Below, piece after piece: positions 53,687 through 63,785 of a stretch of 64,000 bases of DNA (position 1 is its first letter; every line of letters begins with the position of its first letter). A program made the position numbers and the translations under genes. The DNA is from Neoarius graeffei. Lineage: Eukaryota > Chordata > Actinopteri > Siluriformes > Ariidae. The stretch is from positions 38,628,214 through 38,692,213 of the forward strand of contig NC_083592.1 in assembly GCF_027579695.1 (NCBI RefSeq). Reading direction: 5' to 3'. The notes under the pieces are model-generated. The model was not told where the DNA came from and searched no databases. It was given only the letters and a program-made list of their open reading frames with translations.

Positions 53687-54579
53687 AGGCGGCACGGTGG
53701 TGTAGTGGTTAGTGCTGTCGCCTCACAGCAAGAAGGTCCTGGGTTCGAGCCCCGTGGCCGGCGAGGGCCTTTCTGTGTGGAGTTTGCATGTTCTCCCCGT
53801 GTCCGCGTGGGTTTCCTCCGGGTGCTCCGGTTTCCCCCACAGTCCAAAGACATGCAGGTTAGGTTAACTGGTGACTCTTAATTGACCGTAGGTGTGAATG
53901 CGAGTGTGAATGGTTGTCTGTGTCTATGTTACCCCTTTTCCACCAAATCAGTTCCAGGGCTGGTTCGGGGCCAGTGCTGGTTCACAACTCGTTCAACTTG
54001 CGAGCCAGCTGAGAACCAGTTTGCTTTTTCATAGCTCGCAGTGCTAAGGGAAGCCACGTCATTACGTCGTTGTATATGTCAGTTACGTCACTACATTTGC
54101 ATAAACCTTGGTGCGAATATCGAAGCAAAAACAACACGGAAGAAGCAGCAGCAGTAACGATAATAATAATAATGGATGACTTCGCGTTTGTACAGCTGCT
54201 GCTTCTCGTTGCTTAAGAATGGCGATCTTTTGCGGTCTTGTTATTGTTGTTGGTCTTAACAACTCCACCCCCCCGGCGATGTAAGCGGTTCTTTCCTCTG
54301 GCCCAGCAGAGAGTTGGTGCTAGCCTGGAGCTGGTTTTTCTGGCCCAGAGCCAGTTCTTTGTTCAGTGGAAACAGAAAACCCGGTTCCAAACTAAGCACT
54401 GGCCCCGAACCAGCCCTGGGACTGATTTGGTGGAAAAGGGGCATGTGTCAGCCCTGTGGTGACCTGGCGGCTTGTCCAGGGTGTACCCCGCCTTTCGCCC
54501 GTAGTCAGCTGGGATAGGCTCCAGCTTGCCTGCGACCCTGTAGAACAGGATAAAGCGGCTACAGATAATGAGATGAGAT
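53687..54579 (+). repeat. tRNA-derived SINE, type A, split by a MITE
   Basis: Exact 11-bp duplication GAATCAACACC at 53676-53686 and 54580-54590. Interrupted at 53930-54442. Confidence 0.96.
53930..54442. mobile_element. MITE with CCCCTTTTCCACCAAATCAG ends
   Basis: 20-bp inverted ends and ATGT repeated at 53926-53929 and 54443-54446. The body repeats CCAGNNCTGG motifs. The ends resemble those of the foldback element at 22645. Superfamily not assigned. Confidence 0.85.
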
Positions 54580-54590
54580 GAATCAACACC

Positions 54591-55860
54591 TTCTGACCGG
54601 TTAGATTTGAGAACTCCGCAGCCCTGTGGTATAACTAGAATTGAAGAAGATACATTTTTAATCCTGGAAAACACTGGGATGTGCCACTGAGATGGCCTGT
54701 GGGAACATCAGACCTGCTGTACTCTGGTCTCATGGAATTTCAGGGCTGGACTTTGATGTTTTTGGAAACTGACTTCTAGGTCAGAAGGTCACTGTTTATT
54801 TCCATGACTGCTCTTTTATTACCACTGTATATCCTGCTGAGAGCAGAGTTCCTCCAGACCTGTTCACCAAGACACATTACGTGCAAGAGGGCACATAAGT
54901 GCCTCCCCCACATGACCTCCTTACACTTTCTGAGCTGAGGACTGAAGCACAAAGAAATATGAAGTTAAGAACTGATGGTGCTGATGGTATGGAAACTATT
55001 GCTTAGTTGAAGACTACAACCTTTTTTTTTCAGGAAAATATGGGATGTTATTCTTGAAGCATGTACTATAAAGGACAAGTGTATATATTACGAGATGCAT
55101 TTTGAAAGCTCCATATTATTTCATAACGACTATTCAGAGCTCATATCAGTGGAGCGATCAGCTGTGACATTAGCAACAAAATACAAGTTCAACAAATGAA
55201 TGGTGTTTTGGTTTTTGCCATTTATGTTCCAATATATATTTCTAAATAGATTTTGAGCATACAATCCACAGTGTGTGTGTATTTAAAAAAAAAAAAAACT
55301 AAAATGTGTGTGGGCCTTCCTGATTCAGAATTGCAAATGAACGCAATGCGTTTTGGAGTTCTCAGCATAATGGGTCATCACTATAGCTTATAGTATTTCT
55401 TGTCTGATTCCTGATGGTGCATGTAATGGAGAAGACTACCAAAAGCTTAGGTCTTGTCACAGTGATTGTTCACACTCGTCTGAGTATTCTTTTGTTCCCT
55501 CGGAGTCCGTAGTCTTTCAAATGCTACTCAGATTTTTTTTTTTTTTGTCTCTGTACTATCCAAAATCTAAAGTTAAATTTTAATATAAATCCAGACTTCT
55601 GACTTGAAGTTTTTTTTTTTTTTTTTTTTTTAATAGAAGCATTACGATAATTTTGGACTTGGAATACCCCGAGCATAAATCTGTCAACATTTAAATTTTT
55701 ACATCATGTCTTGTTTCATGAATTCACAAATTGAAACCAGTGTCATAGCACGGATTTGGGAAATTTCTCACCATATAACAAAGAATCCCTTTACATGGAT
55801 AGAGAAATGTCTTAAAACAGAGGTTCAGTAGTCTTGATTTACTACTGTTGGGCATAAACT
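54591..55860. other. Unique sequence, no gene recognised
   Basis: Poly-T runs at about 55530 and 55605; otherwise ordinary AT-rich DNA. Confidence 0.5.
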
Positions 55861-55863
55861 TGT

Positions 55864-56166
55864 GCCTCGGTCACAACCGGCCGTACGTGCTCCTACGGCC
55901 GGTCTATGTGCAAAAAACGCAAGAAACACACAGAGGGCGCGCATGTGGCGTGCTGATTTTCGAGCCGTAGACTGGCCGCAGACCAGCCGCAGAGGTTCTT
56001 TGTCCTGTCAAACAAACTCTACAGGCGCTTACGTTTTTTTCAGGTTGCAAGACAAACTTGGGGCCAACGTGCGTCTTTCTCCACGAACAAAAAAAAAATG
56101 CAGCGATTTGGGGAAACGCCAAAAATCGCACGGCCAAAAAATCGTACGTCCGGTTGTGACCTAGGC
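55864..56166. mobile_element. MITE with GGTCACAAC ends, copy 2
   Basis: Same family as 23346-23685, with fewer GACCGGCCGCA repeats. Confidence 0.7.
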
Positions 56167-57233
56167 TTTATCTGAAGTAGCCTGTGCTGCTGTTTTTTTT
56201 TTTTTTTTTTTTTAATTTTTAATTTTATTTTTCTTTTATGAAACAAATCATTTCAAGTTCATATACAAATAAGATTTCCACTCTGCTTCGGCATTTTTTC
56301 ACTCAGGGTACACATTTCTGTTCCAAAATGGTCATTTTTTTGAAAGTTTAGTTTTCAGATTTTTAGTCAGTGCATTTTGTTTCCACATATCTTAATATTA
56401 CAGCGTGAAAATTTCATGAGGTATCCTCATCCGATTCAGAAGATATGGCCTGTTGATCAAGACCACCGTTTCGGTGAATTGGTGGGGGCCACAGAGACTA
56501 CACCAGTGTATATTTTTTTCCACAGAATTTAAAAAAAAAAAGGATTTCAAGGTATAACTAGATATGTTTTATTGGAAATATTATGAAATACAATTTGTAT
56601 GGCAATGAGCACAGAATCAAATAGGCATTTCTTCGTTAGAAAAGATAACGAAGAATTGGGGGCTACGGAGACTATATTTCTCAATTAAACCACTACTCGG
56701 TGCAATTACTTCAAGTCTGTAATGACTAAAGGCATTTTTATACCTTTTACTTCTCATGGTAATTATAAAAACATTATGGGAAATTCCTTAACCCTGATTA
56801 AACCCCGAGTTTAGAGAGGGCTACGGAGACTACATTTGCTTTTCCCATTATCCCAGTGAGCATTTTCAATGAACGCTGAAAGGTGTCGGTGCCTTACAGT
56901 CAGTAAATTTTTTTTTTTTTTTCTGTGCATTATTCCTACATATATAGAGATTGAAACTACCAAAATGGATACCATTAAAAGAATCAGTGATTGAATTTTT
57001 GGGTTCCTTTTTGAGAACACTGACCAAAAACGTCATTTGGCATAACGACGGACACATTATTAAAGAACTGCAAAATTTTTGCCAGGTGATAAATGACTCC
57101 TTTATATGCATATATTAAATGAAGCAGAGACACTACATTGTCATTTCATATCCATCTTATAGCACAAAATGCACTAGAAATGTGGGATTTTGTATGATTA
57201 TATAGTTCAATGTACAGTGGAACAGTATAACGT

Positions 57234-58093
57234 TAGCCTAGTAAACTAGACCCACCCGCCCAGCGGCCAAAAATATTTTTTGCCTGCGAGTGGGTCTAGC
57301 CTCGCACCATATAAACAAAAACACCTCGGGCATCAAATCGTGCCCGCCAATCACAACGCAAGGTTTTTGTTTGGATTCTTTGGGCGGGCTTTTGCAGGAG
57401 TGACGACAAAGCTGCGCGACGCTGGAGAAAGCGCAACAGGAAAGATGGCTACGGCTAGTGAACAGCGCGCGTTTGACTCCGCTTTGGAATCAGTTTTAGA
57501 AGAATTAGACTTGGAGTTTTCGTTGAAACATGAGCAGGAAGAGGCTCTCCGCTCATTCCTTTTCAAGAAGGACGTTTTCGCTGTTTTGCCGACCGGCTAT
57601 GGCAAAAGTCTGATCTACCAGCTGGCTCCGCTGGTAGCCAAAAGGATGGGGCTAGTTTGTGCAGTACGAAGAATTAATAAACAGCTTTGAAACATTACTT
57701 TTTGATTGTTTCTTATTTTCCCGTTATTTTAAATTTAAGGGAAATTATTTCACCAAACACCACTAAATAAAAACTCTCAAACAGTTTAAGCAAACCCTTG
57801 AAAAACACTTGGAAAAAATAAGAGTGTATGTTAAGTATGTGGTACAGACTCCAAACTTGTGGTCATTATCTCCAAACTTCTTAATATCTAGAACCTGTTT
57901 ATTAATTAATACGCATTTTGAGAAATTATTTATTTCAAGGTCTCCCCCACTGCGCGCTCTGACTACGTCACAGTCACTGTTGCGCTGATTGGTCAGAGCG
58001 TTGACAGCGGGTTGGTTCCTCCTACCCCCGTCGGAAATGTCTACGGATCGAGGCCAGACTAAATATTGACATTTAGTCTGGCTTGCCAGGCTA
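57234..58093 (+). mobile_element. Helicase-exon transposon, copy H4, 9-bp target duplication
   Basis: Same ends as H1. GTATAACGT is duplicated exactly at 57225-57233 and 58094-58102. 860 bp. Confidence 0.93.
57445..57690 (+). CDS. Truncated RecQ-like helicase N-terminal ORF (81 aa), copy H4
   Basis: Nearly identical to the H1 frame, with only Ala13 and Leu35 differing among 81 residues. It has FSLKHEQEEAL at 25-35, Walker A LPTGYGKS at 48-55, the tail VCAVRRINKQL, a stop, and an overlapping AATAAA-like signal. A frame open between two elements inserted at unrelated sites implies recent common origin, selection, or both; the two changes alone cannot decide. Confidence 0.72.
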   Translation: MATASEQRAFDSALESVLEELDLEFSLKHEQEEALRSFLFKKDVFAVLPTGYGKSLIYQLAPLVAKRMGLVCAVRRINKQL

Positions 58094-58304
58094 GTATAAC
58101 GTGCCAAAACGGCCCTAAAATGGACCAAAAAGGCAAAAAATTAAAGAATCAACATGGAAACAAAATTTAAAAAGTCTTCTCTGTGGTGATCCGATGACAC
58201 TAATGTAAACATGTTTAATACGAGAAACTTGACACTTTTTTTTTTTAAAAATACATCTGCATAACATCTTATTTCTCAATTGTGTACCCTGAGTGAAAAA
58301 ATGC

Positions 58305-58800
58305 CACTTGTGAAATTTGTGCTCAAAAAAGCACAATGATTTTAATGTTTCCAATGTTTTCTGCCTTTTTTTTTTTAGGCAAAAGCCTGCCGTCTCTTCA
58401 GACCACACACAGTACTTTTTAAGGAGTTTGTTTGCTGAAAGCGAAAGGTGCACACCTCTCAACAACAGGTAATTCTGCTTTGCCTTCTGTCATGATTTTC
58501 ATTCCTCAAATACTCAGTGGTTTGTACTGGTTACTTCTTACGCTCCCTTCAATCATTACTTTTCATGCACTTTGTTTTGCTCTGCAGTCTGATACGTGGA
58601 TGACCCAACAGGTCTGATCACTGCTGAAGGTCATGTGTCTGTGGGTTAGGCACTTTGCACCAAGTTAGCTGTAGCTGCTGAATATAGGTTGATTTGGATG
58701 AAAAGCATTTGCATTTTTTCCTCATTTAACGTTCACGCGTACTCTCAACACTGTGAGGCCTTTTTCCATGTAAAAAGGCTCGATGTTTTTAAGTTGGAGT
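58305..58800. other. Unique sequence, no gene recognised
   Basis: Chance frames only. Confidence 0.5.
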
Positions 58801-58811
58801 GTCAGCTTGTG

Positions 58812-59170
58812 AAGGCGGCACGGTGGTGCACTGGTTAGCATTGTTGCCTCACAGCAAGAAGGTTCTGTGTTCAAGCCCAGTGGCCGGCGAGGGCCTTTCT
58901 GTGTGGAGTTTGCATGTTCTCCCCGTGTCCGCGTGGGTTTCCTCCGGGTGCTCCGGTTTCCCCCACAGTCCAAAGACATGCAGGTTAGGTTAACTGGTGA
59001 CTCTAAATTGACCGTAGGTGTGAATGGTTGTCTGTGTCTATGTGTCAGCCCTGTGATGACCTGGCGACTTGTCCAGGGTGTACCCCGCCTTTCGCCCGTA
59101 GTCAGCTGGGATAGGCTCCAGCTTGCCTGCGACTCTGCACAGGATAAACGGTTACGGATAATGGACGGAT
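58812..59170 (+). repeat. tRNA-derived SINE, type A
   Basis: Exact duplication GTCAGCTTGTG at 58801-58811 and 59171-59181. The tail is GGATAATGGACGGAT rather than GATGAGATGAG. Confidence 0.95.
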
Positions 59171-59703
59171 GTCAGCTTGTGGTTTTACCGTCCTACTTCT
59201 GTCTCTTGAGCACGTATTCTTAGACCGAGCTCCATTGTGAAGGTGCTAGCTTTGTGAAAGGATGTCCGGATGCTTTTGACACACTGTCAGCCACAGCACT
59301 CAGCACACATCATAGTGTAACTACACACCACAGCGCATTTATAAACGAGCTCGATATGGCAGTGTGCATTTTTAAAAAATGTTAAAGCATTTAAGACATC
59401 CCATATTTTTATGCAGTACAGCTAACAGAAACAAGGCTTAGTATTTAAGAATAAACTGGCAATTATGTGTGCATGCTGTTACCTAATATTGAATGTCTCT
59501 GTCCCGGTATTTAAAGCTATTAGGAGTCATACACTACCGTTCAAAAGTTTGGGGTCACCCAGACAATTTTGTGTTTTCCATGAAAAGTCACACTTTTATT
59601 TCCCACCATAAGTTGTAAAATGAATAGAAAATATAGTCAAGACATTTTTCTGGCCATTTTGAGCATTTAATCGACCCCACAAATGTGATGCTCCAGAAAC
59701 TCA

Positions 59704-60405
59704 GGTGGGGTTTACATTAGACCGTATCAGCGGATCATCAGATGAACGTTTTTAAAAACGATTCGCGTGCACACAGCAACGCCAATACACGGATACGCTA
59801 ATCACATGACTAAAATTCGGCACGTAAGTTGAAATGTGTCAGTGCGGCTCATCGCTTCCTCCTCAGCAGCTGCGCTCCAAATCACTCCGCCCTGAACAGC
59901 GAGTGCCCTCTGGAGGGTGCGCACTCCGGCCCTGCGCAGCTCACAGAGCGCGCGAGTGAAGCGCATGAGCAGTGATTCGGGACTGAGCCACTGTGCGCAA
60001 GTCACTTACCACTTGCAAGTGGAAGGATGGCAAGCCTGAAGACCATCATAACTACACAATGGGCAGTATTTGCATCAGTATTTGCAGTATTTTCATACTT
60101 TTATACTCTTTAATGAAAGGTGATACAAGGCGGAAGTCCGCGCCGTTTTTCAGCAGTCGCGTCACATGACCAACGCCAGCGAATCAGGAAGGTGGATGTC
60201 ACAGTGACGTTGTCCAATGACGACGCCAGCTAGAGCTCAGCACAGCGTATCCGCGTATTCTCAATGTTTACACAGCACCGGACCAGACACGATCTGGATT
60301 GAATACGTGGACCCTGGCGGATTCCCGTTTCCAGGCATTTTAATGTAAACGGACAGTGCATCCACGAAGAAAACGAGACAGATACGGTCTAATGTAAACT
60401 TGGGC
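59704..60405 (+). mobile_element. PIF/Harbinger-like MITE, TTTACATTAGACCG family, copy 3
   Basis: TCA duplicated exactly (59701-59703, 60406-60408); the site is confirmed by the Tc1-like MITE at 6274-6801. Confidence 0.92.
60027..60113 (+). CDS. 28-aa hydrophobic ORF in a MITE, second copy
   Basis: Same frame as at 17982 (MASLKTIITTQWAVFASVFA to YFYTL, stop), with only synonymous change. Hypothetical. Confidence 0.3.
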   Translation: MASLKTIITTQWAVFASVFAVFSYFYTL

Positions 60406-60766
60406 TCAATCTGCTCAAAGGAAGGTCAGTTTTATAGCTTCTCTAAAGAGCTCAACTGTTTTCAGCTGTGCTAACATGATTGTACAAGGGTTTTCTAATC
60501 ATCCATTAGCCTTCTGAGGCAATGAGCAAACACATTGTACCATTAGAACACTGGAGTGAGAGTTGCTGGAAATGGGCCTCTATACACCTATGGAGATATT
60601 GCACCAAAAACCAGACATTTGCAGCTAGAATAGTCATTTACCACATTAGCAATGTATAGAGTGGATTTCTGATTAGTTTAAAGTGATCTTTGTTGAAAAG
60701 AACAGTGCTTTCCTTTCAAAAACAAGGACATTTCAAAGTGACCCCAAACTTTTGAACGGTAGTGTA

Positions 60767-61283
60767 TTGTGACGTTGGGTTTCTCTTTGGGTTAAGAATG
60801 AATGGGGGCCAGAACTGTATAATACTAAGGTTATGATGTATTAAATTGTTCAACTTGGTTTGTTTGATTTTAGACATGTAGATACCTGTAGGCTTAAAGT
60901 GGCTCCTTAAGCAAATGTGTACACTAGTGTTTTTTTTTTTTTTTTCCTTCCATGCCCTGGAAACGTTTCCTATGCCAACATGCTCAGGAAGATGTGTCTC
61001 AGCCTGAGATGCACTCACATATCGTAAGTTATATGACCACAAACTTCAGAATCTTAACGGTGGCACTCTGACTTCTATCCGAGGCTATTCTTTCATGAGG
61101 TTTGAGCTGATTGACATCCGTAACACTGATTCCATCTCTTGGGATTGATATTAAATTAGATGATTTAATGCTCGACGTTTCTGCAAATGTCTCCTTGCTC
61201 CATCAGTCACCCAACACTTTTTGTGTATTAAAAGGCAGAATTTTTGCTTTAGATATGGCAGGTGAACGTTTTTAGAGCCTTCC
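60767..61283. other. Unique sequence, no gene recognised
   Basis: T18 run at about 60930; no exon. Confidence 0.5.
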
Positions 61284-62045
61284 TTAAAGGGGAACTGAAG
61301 TCATTTTTAAACTTGCTTTATTTCTTAATTAACGTGTTTATTCAGTTACGTTTGCAGTTTTAGTAACCTTATATCGTGACTCGTATTGGCAACTAATTGC
61401 AATTAAATATTATACTTATCAGCCTATTCGGTTTTTAGCCATGTTGAATTTGGTTCGTTTGGTCCACAGCAGGCGTCGCTTATCCGTGTGATCTTCACGA
61501 GACTTGTGCGAGACTTCGAAACGTCAAGTGTCAGCCAGGTGTCAGTGCTGCCATTTTGACAACTGTTTTTCAAACGAAATATTGCACAAAAACCGAGTTT
61601 AAATGACGATTACTGTCTACTTTTTGCCAAACTTTCCTGACTGCTATCAAAACAAATAAAACTTCCGGCTTGATTACGTCAGCATTCGAAAGAGGGCGTG
61701 CGCGTCTTTTGACAACCCCTGTGTCTGAAATCGCTCCCTAATCACTATATAGGACACTATATAGTGGGGACGGCGTTTTGTAGTGCTGTCCGCACTGAAA
61801 GAAATCAAATTAAAAGTCTCAAATTTGATTTAATAAAAGGCAGTGGCAAAGAAGAACGTATTCAGCCTTCTCATTATCTGTAGCCGCTTTATCCTTCTAC
61901 AGGGTCGCAGGCAAGCTGGAGCCTATCCCAGCTGACTACGGGCGAAAGGCGGGGTACACCCTGGACAAGTCGCCAGGTCATCACAGGGCTGACACATAGA
62001 CACAGACAACCATTCACTCTCGCATTCACACCTATGGTCAATTTA

Positions 62046-63028
62046 GGCTACATCCACACGACAACGGCAACGAGATTTTAAAAAAAAATCGCGTCCACAT
62101 GGGCAACAGATCAGTAAAATATCAGGTACATATGGCAACGCAATGCTTGCTGAAAACGATGCAATACACATGCCACACCTCTAGGGGCGCTGTAAGACGG
62201 TCCCATCGGAGACACCAGAACAATAGAAGTAGTAAGGATGCATGCGCATAAACTATTATGCGCAAGACTTCATATTAACCACAAAGTCAGAAAAATCTGT
62301 TCGTAAAATTACGTTATAATGACCAAATACAATGAAAAGTATTTTTCCAGTCTCACCTGTGAAAGGTAATCCCATGTGATCTCGTTTGGATGGCAAACCT
62401 GTTGGTACAGTTAAACGCAGCACATGAATGAGGCATCTTTATTCTCCGCTTTGCCCCATCCAATATGGCGGCGAGGATGACGTATGATTCTACGCGGAAG
62501 GCGGCGTCTTTAATGGTCTGGAATAAATTGAATGCTACACGTTGATGGATTAATTTGTTCTTCTACGCCCTTTTTGAGGAATGTATTGTAGGACTTAAAC
62601 CAACATCTGAAGAGGTGAGATCGCTCCTTTTTTTTCCCTATTTTTGCTGGCGGGATTGACTCTGCCCTAAGGGCTATTCTCTCTCTCTCTCACTTTGCAC
62701 CATTACACAATAAATATTCACAGTGAAAATATTTTGTAAGCGCGTTTCATGAACCAAGTTATAGGATTTGTTGACAACTCGCATCGAGTTCGTTACACTT
62801 CTACCCGGCGTGAAGCACATGTGGTTGTGACGTCATCGTAAACAAATCCGTTCTACTCATCCAGATGACTTCGCAACGGCAACGTTGCCAGATCTTTCCA
62901 CTCTGGAACCCGTTCTCAAAAGATTTCGTTTTGGGGCACCCAAAACGCCGGTGCCATGTGGACACCAGGCCGAAACGATAAACAATTTTATCAGATTCAC
63001 CTGAATCCGTTGCCGTGTGGACAGGGCC
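62046..63028 (-). mobile_element. THAP-exon MITE, TNA-target family, copy 4
   Basis: TTA duplicated exactly (62043-62045, 63029-63031) and confirmed by the SINE consensus. The internal (CT)n is short, near 62676. Confidence 0.92.
62357..62436 (-). CDS. THAP-domain first exon, TNA family copy 4
   Basis: 80-nt minus-strand exon from the ATG at 62436, MPHSCAAFNCTNR to FHR, donor CAG|GTGAGA. Structure as in copies 1 and 2. Confidence 0.67.
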
Positions 63029-63785
63029 TTAGAGTCACCAGTTAACCTAACCTGCATGTCTTTGGACTGTGGGGGAAACCGGAGCACTCGGAGGAAACCC
63101 ACGCGGACACGTGGAGAACATGCAAACTCCGCACAGAAAGGCCCTCGCCGGCCCCGGGGCTCGAACCCGGACCTTCTTGCTGTGAGGCGACAGCGCTAAC
63201 CACTACACCACCATGCCGCCTGTATTCAGCCTTGATTTAAAAAAAAAACTGAAAGATGCAGGTACTTTGTATTTATACGCTCAGTATAATATATATTTAT
63301 CACAAAAACACATGCATGTATTTATTATTTTTGAAAACCTACCAGCTGACTGACCTGGCACGTTTTAATTGTGCGACAGTAATGACCTAAATACCAGCGC
63401 GACGGAGTATTATCCGAAAGCTTTTTTTTTTCTCCTCATTTTACCAATGAGCTCACTATATAGTCCTCTCTGTAGTAATTCCTTATGTAGGGAGTAGTGA
63501 ACAAGTGAGTGATTTCGGACGCCGGAAACATTTGGCAGATGTTGGTCGCTTTGATTTCCGCTGTACGTTTTACTTCCGTCCTACGAAGTCTCGCACAGGG
63601 CTCAGCGAATCTTGTTTACGGCCATTGCTTTGACATATGGACTGATATATTACAGAGCATATTTCAAACACTCATAACTTGCTATAGCAGCGACAAAATA
63701 GCTGCCAGAAATGCATTCCTACATTTTATAAAATGACAGAAATAGAATTTTGATAATAAAAATTTTGCCTTCAGTCCCTCTTTAA

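Larger units (their letters stand above)
56291..58304. mobile_element. Possible element with 25-bp inverted ends, holding H4
   Basis: The 25 bases from 56293 (GGCATTTTTTCACTCAGG...) are exactly inverted at 58280-58304. Within the left part, GGCTACGGAGACTA-type motifs recur at about 56487, 56660, 56819 and 57124. No target duplication or gene was found, so this may be a MITE or a chance-preserved pair. Confidence 0.4.
59532..60764. mobile_element. Tc1-like MITE, split by a Harbinger-like MITE
   Basis: Ends CACTACCGTTCAAAAGTTTG, TA on each side (59530-59531, 60765-60766). Interrupted at 59704-60405; the intact relative is at 6274-6801. Confidence 0.95.
61870..63221 (-). repeat. tRNA-derived SINE, type A, split by a THAP-exon MITE
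   Basis: Exact 12-bp duplication GTATTCAGCCTT at 61858-61869 and 63222-63233. Interrupted at 62046-63028. Confidence 0.96.
61288..63781. mobile_element. TTAA-target element with three further insertions nested in it
   Basis: Ends AGGGGAACTGAAGTC and (inverted) AGAGGGACTGAAGGC with TTAA at 61284-61287 and 63782-63785; Kolobok-like by target. Inside is an inverted GTCTGAAATCGCTCCCTAA / GTCCGAAATCACTCACTTG pair (about 61721 and 63523) that probably marks another MITE, then a SINE, then a THAP-exon MITE. Confidence 0.75.

Noticed and set aside
63509..63736. 75-codon frame MISDAGNIWQMLVALISAV
   Set aside because: Lies across the ends of two nested elements, with no recognisable domain, donor or codon pattern.
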